A stretch of 64,000 nucleotides of DNA, taken from Actinomycetota bacterium. GTDB lineage: Bacteria; Actinomycetota; Thermoleophilia; Gaiellales; F1-60-MAGs149. A program made the position numbers and the translations under genes. Shown one piece after another: positions 16,501 through 24,617 of this stretch (position 1 is its first letter; each line of letters opens with the position of its first letter). Under the pieces are notes generated by a model. It was not told where the DNA came from. It saw nothing but the letters and a program-made list of their open reading frames with translations, and did no database searches. Location: contig VFJZ01000057.1 in the NCBI GenBank assembly GCA_009885805.1, forward strand, positions 1 through 64,000, given 5' to 3'.

Positions 16501-17607
16501 ATGAAGATTCGCGCAGCCGTCCTCGAGGAGTTCGGCAAGCCCCTCGTCGTCCAGGACGTCGACCTCGCCGGGCCGAAGTCGGGTGAGGTGCTCGTCCGGC
16601 TCCACGCCTGTGGCGTCTGCCACACCGATCTGTACACGGCGTCCGGCGCCGATCCGACGGGTTACGCGCCGGCTGTTCTCGGCCACGAAGGGGCCGGCGT
16701 CGTCGAGGCGGTCGGCGAGGGCGTGACGCTCGTTCGGCCCGGCGACCACGTCGTTACGCTCTTCGCCCCGGAGTGCGGAACCTGCCTCCACTGTCTGAGC
16801 CCGCGCACAAACCGCTGCCTCGCGATCCGGGACGAGCAGGGGCAGGGGCACCTGCCGGACGGCACTGTGCGCCTCTCGCGCGGCAGCGAGCCGATCCGAC
16901 ATTTCATGGGCACCTCCACGTTCGCCGAGGCGACGGTCATGCCCGAGATCGCGCTCGCAAAGATCGACCCTGCCGCCTCGCTCGCGGGCGCGTGCATCTT
17001 CGCCTGCGGACTCTCGACCGGGCTTGGCGCGACGATGTACACGTCGCAGGTCGAGCGCGGGGCGACCGTCGCCGTCTTCGGCTGCGGGTTGGTCGGACTG
17101 GGCGCGATCGCGGGTGCGCGCCTGCAGGGCGCGGAGCGGATCATCGCCGTCGACCTCGCCGAGGGCCGCCTCGCGATGGCCCGCGCGCACGGTGCGACCG
17201 ACACGCTGCTCGGCGGCCCCGACGTCGTGCAGGCGATCCGCGACCTGACCGGCGGCTACGGCGCCGACTACACGTTCGAGGCGACCGGCAACGTCCACGT
17301 CATGCGCCAGGCGGTGGAGGCGGCGAGGGAGGCGTGGGGACTGGCGACGATGATCGGCGTCGCGGGCAAGGGCGAGACGCTCGACATCGTGCCCCGCTAT
17401 CTGATCACCGGCCGGCGTGTGGCGGGCTCGTCGTTCGGCGGCGTGAAGGGCCGCACGCAGGTGCCGCTGCTCGTCGATCGCTGGCTCGCCGGGGAGATCG
17501 ATGTCGAGTCGTTGCTGTCGCACCACATCCGCCTCGACGACGTCAACCACGCCTTCGATCTGATGGAGGCGCAGGACGGCATCCGCTCCATCATCCACTT
17601 CGACTGA
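16501..17607 (+). CDS. Class III zinc alcohol dehydrogenase, probable S-(hydroxymethyl)mycothiol dehydrogenase
   Basis: This 368-residue medium-chain dehydrogenase has catalytic-zinc ligands in CGVCHTD and GHEGAG. Structural-zinc cysteines are in the CGTCLHC segment, and the Rossmann motif is FGCGLVGLGA. The insert PRTNRCLAIRDEQGQGHLPDG and the GGVKGRTQVP segment mark it as class III (formaldehyde/thiol adduct) rather than simple ethanol dehydrogenase. The adjacent MBL hydrolase repeats the mycobacterial MscR/AdhE2 arrangement, so oxidation of hydroxymethyl-mycothiol, and possibly reduction of S-nitrosothiols, is inferred. A -10 TACGAT ends 6 nt before the ATG. Confidence 0.85.
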   Translation: MKIRAAVLEEFGKPLVVQDVDLAGPKSGEVLVRLHACGVCHTDLYTASGADPTGYAPAVLGHEGAGVVEAVGEGVTLVRPGDHVVTLFAPECGTCLHCLSPRTNRCLAIRDEQGQGHLPDGTVRLSRGSEPIRHFMGTSTFAEATVMPEIALAKIDPAASLAGACIFACGLSTGLGATMYTSQVERGATVAVFGCGLVGLGAIAGARLQGAERIIAVDLAEGRLAMARAHGATDTLLGGPDVVQAIRDLTGGYGADYTFEATGNVHVMRQAVEAAREAWGLATMIGVAGKGETLDIVPRYLITGRRVAGSSFGGVKGRTQVPLLVDRWLAGEIDVESLLSHHIRLDDVNHAFDLMEAQDGIRSIIHFD

Positions 17608-17618
17608 TCCGGGGTCCC

Positions 17619-18359
17619 ATGATCATCTCGCGCTCCGAACATCCCGGCTGGCTCTCGAACGCCTACCTCGTCGCCGACCACGACGGCGGACAGGGCGTGC
17701 TCGTCGACTCGCACGGCGCCGAGGACGCGCTGATCGACGAGGTCGCCCGGCGAGGCGTCACGATCACGCACGTCCTCGTCACGCATTCGCATACCGACCA
17801 CGTCGTGCGCGTCGGCGAACTCGGGCGCCGCTTCGGGGTGCCCGTGCTCGCGCACCCGCTCGCGCAGAGCGTCGACGGGGTGACGGGGACGATCGAGGAC
17901 GGCGACCTCGTCCGGTGCGGCGACCTCGAGATCCGGGCCCTGGCGACGCCGGGCCACTGTCCCGACCACCTCGCGCTCCTCGTCGACGGTACGGACTGCC
18001 TGACCGCCGACTGCCTGTTCGAGGGCACCGTCGGCGGCACGATGGGCGGGGGCGAGACGGGCTACACGGATCAGGTGCACTCGATCATGAACGTGCTCAT
18101 GGCCCTGCCGCCCGCAACGCGCCTGCACCCCGGTCACTGCGGTGCCACGACCGTCGAGCGGGAGCGTGACGCGAACCCGTTCATCCGCATCTGGCGCGGC
18201 GTCGACCGGGAGGGAACGGAACGCTGCACCGTGCGCGGCGCGCCCGCGACGCTGATCCTGTTCGGCCCCGACTACGACGGTACGCACAAGGCCTGGGTGC
18301 GCTTCGACGACGGCCGCGACGCGATCGTCGGCGGCAGCCAGGTCGAGCGCGTCAGCTGA
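17619..18359 (+). CDS. MBL-fold hydrolase partnered with the thiol-dependent dehydrogenase
   Basis: This is a 246-residue glyoxalase-II-like metallohydrolase. The zinc motif THSHTDH lies near residues 52-58, with further ligands in TPGHCPDH, TADCLFEG and HPGHCG. It starts 11 nt after the dehydrogenase stop and is surely in the same operon. The same pair occurs next to mscR in mycobacteria. Hydrolysis of the S-formyl thiol produced by the dehydrogenase is the likely role, but this is inference from context. Its 3' end overlaps the convergent amidotransferase gene by 8 nt. Confidence 0.83.
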   Translation: MIISRSEHPGWLSNAYLVADHDGGQGVLVDSHGAEDALIDEVARRGVTITHVLVTHSHTDHVVRVGELGRRFGVPVLAHPLAQSVDGVTGTIEDGDLVRCGDLEIRALATPGHCPDHLALLVDGTDCLTADCLFEGTVGGTMGGGETGYTDQVHSIMNVLMALPPATRLHPGHCGATTVERERDANPFIRIWRGVDREGTERCTVRGAPATLILFGPDYDGTHKAWVRFDDGRDAIVGGSQVERVS

Positions 18360-19113
18360 CGCTGGCGGCGCCCTGGCGGGTGCGCGCGAACTCCCACGCC
18401 GCCGCCACGAGTTCGTGATGCGGGGCGAGGAAGCGATTGTCGTGGCGCCACATCAGCTCGTTGTGCCACTGCAGGCCGATCGCGAAGCCGGCGCCGTCGC
18501 TGCGCTCCGTCGCCTCGACCGCGCCGTCGAGCGACCAGGCCACCGGCTGCAGGCGCGACCCGACCTCGCGTACGCACTGGTGGTGGAACGAGTTCACCCG
18601 CTTCGGCCCGTCGCCCAGCCAGTCGGCGATACGGCTCTCCGGTGCGACGCTGATCTCGTGCCAGTGGTCGCCTGGCGGGTCGAGCGCGATCTCGTACCAC
18701 GGCCACGCATGCCGGCCCGCGTCGGGATGGAGCGTCGGGACGTCCTGGGTCAGTGCGCCGCCGTCGGCGACCGCGAGCACCTGCGCGCCGCGGCAGAGGC
18801 CGAGGATCGGCATCCCGGCATCCAGCGCCCGCCGCGCGATCGTCACCTCGAACGCGTCGTGAGCCGCGGGAGCCGCCGCCGTCTTTTCGTCGACGGGGTC
18901 GCCGTACCAGTCCGGATGCACGTCGGCGCCGCCGCTCAGGACGAGTCCGTCGACGAGATCGAAGACGAAGTCGATCTCGTGCACCGGCGTGTCGCGCGGG
19001 ATCGCGAGCACCATCGCGCCCTTCTCCTGCAGCGGTTGGCGCATGCCACGCTCGACCTCCTCGATCAGGTGGTCGTCGAGTTCCAGCGTGATACCGATGA
19101 CGGGGCGGCGCAT
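18352..19113 (-). CDS. Class I glutamine amidotransferase-like (PuuD/peptidase C26) hydrolase
   Basis: The product has 253 residues and resembles gamma-glutamyl-GABA hydrolase (PuuD, peptidase C26). The nucleophile elbow is GLCRGAQ, and the His/Glu pair is in LQWHNE. SGGADVHPDWYG and NSFHHQ are also family signatures. It could release glutamate from gamma-glutamyl amides, but substrate assignment is inference. No other putrescine genes are adjacent. gabT at 28.7 kb could act downstream of it. A TACGCT box (19120-19125, minus strand) ends 6 nt before the ATG, indicating a leaderless mRNA. Confidence 0.87.
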   Translation of the reverse strand: MRRPVIGITLELDDHLIEEVERGMRQPLQEKGAMVLAIPRDTPVHEIDFVFDLVDGLVLSGGADVHPDWYGDPVDEKTAAAPAAHDAFEVTIARRALDAGMPILGLCRGAQVLAVADGGALTQDVPTLHPDAGRHAWPWYEIALDPPGDHWHEISVAPESRIADWLGDGPKRVNSFHHQCVREVGSRLQPVAWSLDGAVEATERSDGAGFAIGLQWHNELMWRHDNRFLAPHHELVAAAWEFARTRQGAASVS

Positions 19114-19130
19114 GCTCGAAGCGTACGGGA

Positions 19131-19508
19131 TCAGCCGGAGTAGGAGATCAACTCGAGCAGGTTGCCGTCGGGGTCGTGAAAGTACACCGATTGGCCCGCT
19201 CCCCGGGCGCCGGTGCGCGACACGGGCCCCTCGATCACCGCGACGTCGCACGCCCGCAGATGGTCGATCGCGGCGGCGGCCGTGTCGGGCCACTCGAAGC
19301 AGAGATCGGTCGACCCCGGCCCACCCGGGGCTACCGCCTTCGGGTGCGGACGGGCGTCGGGATGGTGCACGTGAAGGCGCGCATCGCCGAGGACGAACGC
19401 GACCCGGCCGAACTCGAGGCCCTCGACGGTGACGTCGAGCACGCGCTCGTAGAACGCCACCGCCCGCTCGAGGTCGGCGACGCGGATGACTGCGTGGTCG
19501 ATCCGCAC
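19131..19508 (-). CDS. VOC-superfamily (glyoxalase/bleomycin-resistance-like) protein
   Basis: This single-domain VOC protein has 125 residues. The pattern VRIDHAVIRVADLERAVAFYERVL opens the first beta-alpha-beta-beta-beta unit. LHVHHPD and VYFHDPDGNLLEL provide the usual metal-binding positions (His near the start, Glu in the last motif). The substrate cannot be predicted. The GTG start shares one base with the stop of the upstream 89-residue gene (TAGTG), so they are translationally coupled. Confidence 0.8.
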   Translation of the reverse strand: MRIDHAVIRVADLERAVAFYERVLDVTVEGLEFGRVAFVLGDARLHVHHPDARPHPKAVAPGGPGSTDLCFEWPDTAAAAIDHLRACDVAVIEGPVSRTGARGAGQSVYFHDPDGNLLELISYSG

Positions 19509-19777
19509 TACTTCAGGCCCTGGCGCGCCTCGCGGACGAGCGCGACGCACTCCGGGTAGATCCGGACGATTGCCGCGCGCAACTGCTCGGACTGCTCCTC
19601 CGGCGAGCCTGTCGGAACGATCCGACCGACCGCGGCGACGGTCATCTGCACGGCCAGCGAGATGGCGTTGTCGGCGAATGCGACCTGCTGTTGCTGGCGC
19701 GCCTGGTCGGCCATGTCGCCGAGCGCCCGCTGGAACATCTCCGGGTCGAATCCGCCGAAGCCGAAGCCACCTTCCAT
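19508..19777 (-). CDS. Uncharacterised small protein
   Basis: This is a small soluble protein of 89 residues. It begins MEGGFGFGGFDPEMFQRALG and continues with a Gln-rich helix (DQARQQQQVAF) and two amphipathic helices. No family is recognised. The ATG is supported by a TACGCT -10 box ending 7 nt upstream (19785-19790, minus strand). It is the first gene of a two-gene unit with the VOC protein. Confidence 0.7.
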   Translation of the reverse strand: MEGGFGFGGFDPEMFQRALGDMADQARQQQQVAFADNAISLAVQMTVAAVGRIVPTGSPEEQSEQLRAAIVRIYPECVALVREARQGLK

Positions 19778-19790
19778 GATTGCAAGCGTA

Positions 19791-20822
19791 TCAGCGACAG
19801 GTGAGGTTGAAGGTGTCGAGTCGCCGGCCGTCGACGGCGTAGAACCGCCCGCGCGCGCGGCGACCGTCGATGTCGAGCCGGAGTGCGCCATACGTCCCGA
19901 CCACCGCGCGCGCAGGCTCGAGCCGCGACGAGCGGAACTGACCGATCTCCGCCCCGCCGGTGCCGACGGCGATGTGCGGCACGCCGTTCTCCGGCACGCT
20001 GCGGTCATAGATGTGCACGTGGCCGGCGAGCACCGCCGTGAAGCGGGCGCGTTCGACGAGCGGCATCACGTCCCGACGCAACGCGTCTGCGATCCCCCCA
20101 CTGTGCGGCGAGAACGGGGGGTGGTGCACGACGAGAAAGCGCAGGCAGGAGTCCGCCGTCTCGCGGATCGCGGTGCGCAGGAACCGGCCCTGCGGTGAGG
20201 ACGGGCCGAGGGGGCTGTTCGAGTCGAGCACGATGAACGCCGCCGGGCCGGCGCTGTGGACGTACCAGCGCTCGGCGCCTGGGAGGGCGAACGCGTCGAG
20301 GAAGGCGCGGCCGTCGTCGAGGATGGTGTCGTGGTTGCCGAGCGCCGGTACGAACGTCGTCCGTCGCAGGAGAGGCTCGAGCGGCCGGAACAGGTTCGGG
20401 TCGAGCAGGAAGCCGCCCGCCGCGAACAGGTAGACGTTGTCGCCCGTCGAGACGAACGCGTCGGGATTCCAGGACGCGGCCAGGCGCGCCACCCGGCGCT
20501 CGTTCACGGAGCCGTCGCCGTAGTCGCCGAAGACGGCGACCGTGACCCGGCCGCGAGGCCCGGGGTCGGTGCGGAAGGAGCCGCGCGCCAGGACGCGGCC
20601 GGCGCCCTCGATCGTGTACCGGTAGCGGCGGCCGGCCTCGAGGCCGGTGATGCGTTCGCCGGCCGCGACGACGCGCCCGTCGTCGAGACGGGCGGTCGTC
20701 CCGGGTCCGGCAAAGGAGATGACTGTGTTGGCGTCCGTCGTCTGGGTGACGACCGGGCCGCGTTCGAGGGACGCCGGCGCGACGGCGGCTGCGATGATCG
20801 CGAGCCAGGCGCCGAACGCCAT
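19791..20822 (-). CDS. Secreted metallophosphoesterase (purple-acid-phosphatase-like)
   Basis: This 343-residue protein has an N-terminal hydrophobic signal segment (MAFGAWLAIIAAAVAPA), a beta-sandwich N-domain (about 25-90) and a calcineurin-like phosphoesterase domain. The metal motifs appear in order: FGDYGDG, STGDNVY, ALGNHD, VVHHPPF and LAGHVHIYD. This domain pairing is typical of PAP-like phosphomonoesterases acting outside the cell. The start ATG directly follows the stop of the cyclophilin gene with no spacer. Substrate unknown. Confidence 0.88.
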   Translation of the reverse strand: MAFGAWLAIIAAAVAPASLERGPVVTQTTDANTVISFAGPGTTARLDDGRVVAAGERITGLEAGRRYRYTIEGAGRVLARGSFRTDPGPRGRVTVAVFGDYGDGSVNERRVARLAASWNPDAFVSTGDNVYLFAAGGFLLDPNLFRPLEPLLRRTTFVPALGNHDTILDDGRAFLDAFALPGAERWYVHSAGPAAFIVLDSNSPLGPSSPQGRFLRTAIRETADSCLRFLVVHHPPFSPHSGGIADALRRDVMPLVERARFTAVLAGHVHIYDRSVPENGVPHIAVGTGGAEIGQFRSSRLEPARAVVGTYGALRLDIDGRRARGRFYAVDGRRLDTFNLTCR

Positions 20823-21542
20823 CTACGACACGGTTGCGGAGATGATCCAGACCGGCGCGGACGGCGGGCCGTCGGTCACGGCGAGCGCCGCGATGGCGGC
20901 GATGGTGACCAGCGACGCCGGGTCCGTGGCGTGGCCGATCACGGCGTAGTCCGGGGGTAGCTGCTCGCCCTGAGCGCCCGAGATCACGAAGAACTGGGAG
21001 CCGCCGCTTCCAGCCGGCGCGTCCGCGGTCTTCGCCATCGCCAGGTCGCCGAGCTTGTAGGCGTAGTCGGCCGGCGGCGCCGCCACGACCTCGTAGCCGG
21101 GACCGCCGCTGCCGTCGCCGGACGGGTCGCCGCCCTGCAGCACGAACTCCGGCACGACGCGGTGGAACGTCAGGCCGTCGTAGAAGCCGTCTGCGACGAG
21201 GCCTGCGACGGAGTCGGTGACCGCGCCGCCGAGCTCAGGGTCGAGCGCGAACGTCATCGTCCCGCAGTTCGTCTCGAACGTCAGCGTGGTACCGGCCGGT
21301 GCCGCGGGCGCTGCCGAGTAGGTCTTCGGGGTCACGGCCGGCGGCTCGCCGGCCTGACAGCCGGACGCTGGCTCGCTCGTCGCCCCTGGCACCTCCGTCG
21401 AGGCGGGCGCCTCGGCGGTGGTGGCGGCTGCGGCCACGGCCGTGGTCGTCTCGCCGTCCGTCGCGGCGGTGTCGTCACCGCCGCAGGCGGTCAGGGTGAG
21501 CGCCGCGCAGGCGATGGCGAGCAGGGGCTTCAGCGATCCCAC
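20823..21542 (-). CDS. Cyclophilin-type peptidyl-prolyl isomerase lipoprotein
   Basis: The protein has 239 residues. The GTG start at 21542 yields a lipoprotein signal peptide (LLAIACAALTLTACGG, lipobox LTAC), then a Thr/Ala-rich linker of about 60 residues, then a cyclophilin domain with YDGLTFHRVVPEFVLQGGDP and GSGGSQFFVI. The protein is therefore probably an extracytoplasmic, lipid-anchored foldase. The start overlaps the end of the M42 peptidase gene by 13 nt. A longer in-frame upstream extension is Arg/Pro-rich and lies inside that gene, so it is rejected. Confidence 0.9.
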   Translation of the reverse strand: MGSLKPLLAIACAALTLTACGGDDTAATDGETTTAVAAAATTAEAPASTEVPGATSEPASGCQAGEPPAVTPKTYSAAPAAPAGTTLTFETNCGTMTFALDPELGGAVTDSVAGLVADGFYDGLTFHRVVPEFVLQGGDPSGDGSGGPGYEVVAAPPADYAYKLGDLAMAKTADAPAGSGGSQFFVISGAQGEQLPPDYAVIGHATDPASLVTIAAIAALAVTDGPPSAPVWIISATVS

Positions 21543-22609
21543 AGGTCCTCCGGTGTCAGGGTCAGGCAGAGACGGGCGATGAGCTCCGCGGCGGCGTCGA
21601 GATCGTCGAGTGCGCACACCTCCGCTGGGGAGTGCATGTGCCGCAGCGGTATCGAGATCAGTGCGACAGCCGAGCCGGTGAGCGCGTCGAGTGCGCCGTC
21701 GACATCAGTGTAGGTCGTTCCGGACACGGGCATCGCCTCGGTCTGGAAGGGGATCGCGGCCGCGCGCGCGACGGCCTCGAGGCGCGCGTACAGGCCGTGG
21801 TGCAGGCCGAGCCCGCGTGTGAGGACGGGCCCGTGCCCGAGCCGGATGCGGCCGGTACCGCCGCGGTCGATGCCGGGGATGTCGCTCGCGTGCGTGACGT
21901 CGACGACGATCGAGACGGCCGGTGCGACGGTGTGCGCCATCGCCCGCGCGCCGTCCATCAGCGTCTCCTCGAGCGTCGGCGTGCCGGCGACGAGCGGCAC
22001 GCGGAGCGCGCCGGCCGCCGCGGCCCGCCGCGCCGCCTCGGCGACGACCCACGCTCCGGTGCGGTTGTCGAGGGCGCGCGAGGCGAGGCGTCCGTTCGCA
22101 AGCTCCGCCGGTGGCCGGTCGATGACGAGCGGGTCGCCGACCTCGACCAGACGGCGCGCGTCGTCGGCGTCACGGGCGCCGATGTCGACCCAGAGGTCGC
22201 GCAGCTCGGAGGCGCGTGCGAGGTCGTCCGCGCCCATCAGGTGCCGCGGGCCCTTGCCGACGACGCCTTGCACGTCGCCGCGCCGTGTCCGGATCGTGAC
22301 GTGCTGGCCGACGAGTACCTGTGGATCCCACACACCGAGTTCGCGCACCCGCAGCAGACCGTCGTAGTCCTCGCCGGCGTCCTCGATCAGCGTGACGATC
22401 AGGCCGATCTCGTCGAGGTGGCCGAGCAGGAGTACGGGCGGGCCGTCGTCGGGGCCGACCCGTGCGTACGAGGAGCCGAGGACGTCGCCGTGGACGCGTG
22501 CGAACGTGCTCGTGTAGGCGCGCCAGACGGCGGCGGCGGGCTCCTCGTGCCCGGACGGGCCGTGCGCACGCAGGAGGTCGTCGAGGAATGCTCTCGCAGC
22601 CGGCAGCAC
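21530..22609 (-). CDS. M42-family aminopeptidase
   Basis: This 359-residue co-catalytic metallopeptidase belongs to the M42 (glutamyl aminopeptidase/endoglucanase-like) family. Motifs are LLGHLDEIG (metal), RALDNRTGAW (bridging Asp), the TLEETLMDGARA segment where the catalytic Glu pair is normally EEVG, VDVTHASDIPG, and the final HMHSPAEV. The GTG start at 22609 is supported by a TAGCGT box ending 7 nt upstream. It heads a three-gene unit with the cyclophilin and phosphoesterase. Confidence 0.88.
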   Translation of the reverse strand: MLPAARAFLDDLLRAHGPSGHEEPAAAVWRAYTSTFARVHGDVLGSSYARVGPDDGPPVLLLGHLDEIGLIVTLIEDAGEDYDGLLRVRELGVWDPQVLVGQHVTIRTRRGDVQGVVGKGPRHLMGADDLARASELRDLWVDIGARDADDARRLVEVGDPLVIDRPPAELANGRLASRALDNRTGAWVVAEAARRAAAAGALRVPLVAGTPTLEETLMDGARAMAHTVAPAVSIVVDVTHASDIPGIDRGGTGRIRLGHGPVLTRGLGLHHGLYARLEAVARAAAIPFQTEAMPVSGTTYTDVDGALDALTGSAVALISIPLRHMHSPAEVCALDDLDAAAELIARLCLTLTPEDLWDR

Positions 22610-22616
22610 GCCCCGG

Positions 22617-22626
22617 ACGCTACCAT
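22617..22626. promoter_or_regulatory. Overlapping divergent -10 boxes, M42 peptidase and fabF
   Basis: The 26-bp spacer holds TAGCGT on the minus strand (22617-22622), 7 nt before the M42 GTG. TACCAT on the plus strand (22621-22626) lies 9 nt before the fabF GTG. The two boxes share two bases, so the promoters should exclude one another. Confidence 0.5.
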
Positions 22627-22635
22627 CAGCCAGCC

Positions 22636-23874
22636 GTGACAGCCCGCATCGTCATCACCGGAATCGGCGCCGTGACCCCGGTCGGGTCGACGATCGACGA
22701 GACCTGGCAGTCGCTGCTCGCCGGCCGCAGCGGCCTCGGACCGATCACGCTGTTCGATCCGGCGCGGATCGGCTGCACCGTCGCCGCCGAGGTGAAGGGG
22801 TTCGACGCCGAGGCGCAGTTCGGCCGACGCGAGGCGCGCAAGATGGACCGCGTCAGCGCCCTCTCGCTCCACGCCGCCCGCGAGGCCTATGCGAACGCCG
22901 GCAGCCCGGTCGTCGAGCCATCGCGCGCCGGCGTCGTGTTCGGCACCGCCGTCGGCGGCATGCAGATGGTGATCGACCAGGCGGCGATCCTCGCCGAGCG
23001 CCCCGATCGGCTGTCACCACACTTCCTGCCGAACTTCCTCGTCGACACGCCGACCAGTTACATCGCGACCGACCTGCAGCTCCGCGGGCCGAACTTCGCC
23101 GTCGTCTCCGCCTGCGCGACCGGCGCGCACGCCATCGGCGTCGCGGGTGAGATGCTGCGCCGCGGCGAGGCCGACGTGATCCTCGCCGGGGGTGCCGATG
23201 CGGGCGTCATCGAGGTGCTGCTCGCCGGCTTCACCGTGATGAAGGCACTCGGCACGCCGCGGCCGGGCGAGGAACTGACGACGAGCTCGCGGCCCTTCGA
23301 CGTCACGCGAAACGGCTTCGTCCTCGGCGAGGGCGCCGTGGTGCTCGTCCTCGAGCGCCTCGACGATGCCCTCGCGCGGGGCGCTGAGCCAATCGCCGAA
23401 CTCCTCGGGTACGGCGCCTCGAACGATGCGTTCCACATCGCCGCGCCGCATCCGGAGGGCGTCGGCGTGATCGAGATGATGCGGGCCGCGCTCGACCGCA
23501 CGGGGGTCCGCCCCGAGGAGGTCGGTTACGTCAACGCGCACGGCACGTCGACGCCACTGAACGATCCGGCGGAGACCTCTGCGATCCGCGCCGTGTTCGG
23601 CTCGCACGCCGACCGGCTCCCGGTGTCGTCCACGAAGTCGATGACCGGGCACCTCCTCGGCGCGGCCGGCGCGCTCGAAACGGCGGTCTGTGCGCTCGCG
23701 CTGCGCGACGGCATCGTCCCGCCGACGATCAACCTCCGCGAGGCCGACCCCGAGTGCGACCTCGATTACGTCGCCGAGGGCGCGCGGCGGATCCCGGACC
23801 TCGAGGTCGCCCTCTCGAACTCGATGGGCCTCGGCGGCCACAACGGGTGCACGGTCCTTCGTCGGCACCGCTGA
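22636..23874 (+). CDS. fabF: Beta-ketoacyl-ACP synthase II
   Basis: This 412-residue condensing enzyme of fatty-acid elongation adds malonyl-ACP to acyl-ACP. The Cys-His-His triad is Cys160 (SACATGAH), His302 (NAHGTST) and His339 (MTGHLLGAAG), almost at the E. coli FabF positions. The GFVLGEGAV and SNSMGLGGHN segments are also canonical. The start is GTG at 22636. No other fab genes are nearby. A degenerate second copy of its 3' end occurs at 24542 (see repeats). Confidence 0.95.
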   Translation: MTARIVITGIGAVTPVGSTIDETWQSLLAGRSGLGPITLFDPARIGCTVAAEVKGFDAEAQFGRREARKMDRVSALSLHAAREAYANAGSPVVEPSRAGVVFGTAVGGMQMVIDQAAILAERPDRLSPHFLPNFLVDTPTSYIATDLQLRGPNFAVVSACATGAHAIGVAGEMLRRGEADVILAGGADAGVIEVLLAGFTVMKALGTPRPGEELTTSSRPFDVTRNGFVLGEGAVVLVLERLDDALARGAEPIAELLGYGASNDAFHIAAPHPEGVGVIEMMRAALDRTGVRPEEVGYVNAHGTSTPLNDPAETSAIRAVFGSHADRLPVSSTKSMTGHLLGAAGALETAVCALALRDGIVPPTINLREADPECDLDYVAEGARRIPDLEVALSNSMGLGGHNGCTVLRRHR

Positions 23875-23968
23875 GGACGCTCGCGGCGTCGTCCTTGACA
23901 CGCCGTCGGACGGTCTGGAAGCAGCCGCGATCACCGTTGTACTTGAACAGCTGGATACTCGATTTCCA

Positions 23969-24529
23969 ATGAGCCGACGTCGAGCCGGTCAAGCGAAGTG
24001 GCGGTCGATCGTTTGGATCGTCCTTGGTATGCCGATTTTCGCAGCTGGGTGCATGATCGACCTTAGTCGGTCGTACGACGGCGAGGAGCGGAAGGCGGTC
24101 GAGGATGCGACCGAGGCGTTTCCGGACCGATTGTGGGGTGCCCGCTGCCGCGTCGGTGGTCCGGACGGACCGCCGTTCAACTGCGTGTTGGCCTTTCGAG
24201 TGGCGCCTGGCGAGTCGGTTCCGGAGGTCGCAGCGTTCGCGAGTCGCGCGAGCGAGGTACTGGGACCACTGGCCCTGGCCCAGTGGGATGGTGGCACGGT
24301 CGGATCCCTCGATCCGGCCTACCTGAACGAAGACAGCGGGCGCCTTGAGTCGGCGGATGCCCGCTGCGACGGGCCCCCCGGGATCGGCGCGATCGACGTC
24401 ATCCGGCTTTACCTGGCGGGCGATCCGGCGATGGTGACCGCGGTCGAGAGCGACGCCTGTGTGCTGCAGCCGGCCTCAGCCGAGCCTCCGCTCAATACGT
24501 ACGACACGCTCGAGTCAGGGTTCGGTTAG
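23969..24529 (+). CDS. Uncharacterised protein with one N-terminal membrane segment
   Basis: The product has 186 residues. A basic N-terminus (MSRRRAGQAKWR) precedes a hydrophobic helix ending FAAGCMID, so it is either membrane-anchored or a weak lipoprotein. The rest is soluble with four cysteines and no recognised family. Base composition is visibly less GC-rich than its neighbours, with less strict GC3. Together with the duplicated fabF end downstream, this suggests acquisition by insertion. No clear Shine-Dalgarno is seen. TTGACA at 23894 is a possible -35 without a good -10. Confidence 0.55.
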   Translation: MSRRRAGQAKWRSIVWIVLGMPIFAAGCMIDLSRSYDGEERKAVEDATEAFPDRLWGARCRVGGPDGPPFNCVLAFRVAPGESVPEVAAFASRASEVLGPLALAQWDGGTVGSLDPAYLNEDSGRLESADARCDGPPGIGAIDVIRLYLAGDPAMVTAVESDACVLQPASAEPPLNTYDTLESGFG

Positions 24530-24541
24530 CAGCGCGTTCCG

Positions 24542-24566
24542 TCGAACTCGATGAGCCTCTGGCCAC
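24542..24566 (+). repeat. Degenerate duplicate of the fabF 3' end
   Basis: TCGAACTCGATGAGCCTC (24542-24559) matches 23815-23832, inside fabF, at 17 of 18 bases. GGCCAC follows in both after a short indel. The two copies flank the low-GC ORF 23969-24529 in direct orientation. Confidence 0.6.
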
Positions 24567-24617
24567 GACGGTGGCGCCGTCCGCCGTCCTTCCTTCAGTA
24601 CGCCTCGCGGGAACTCG

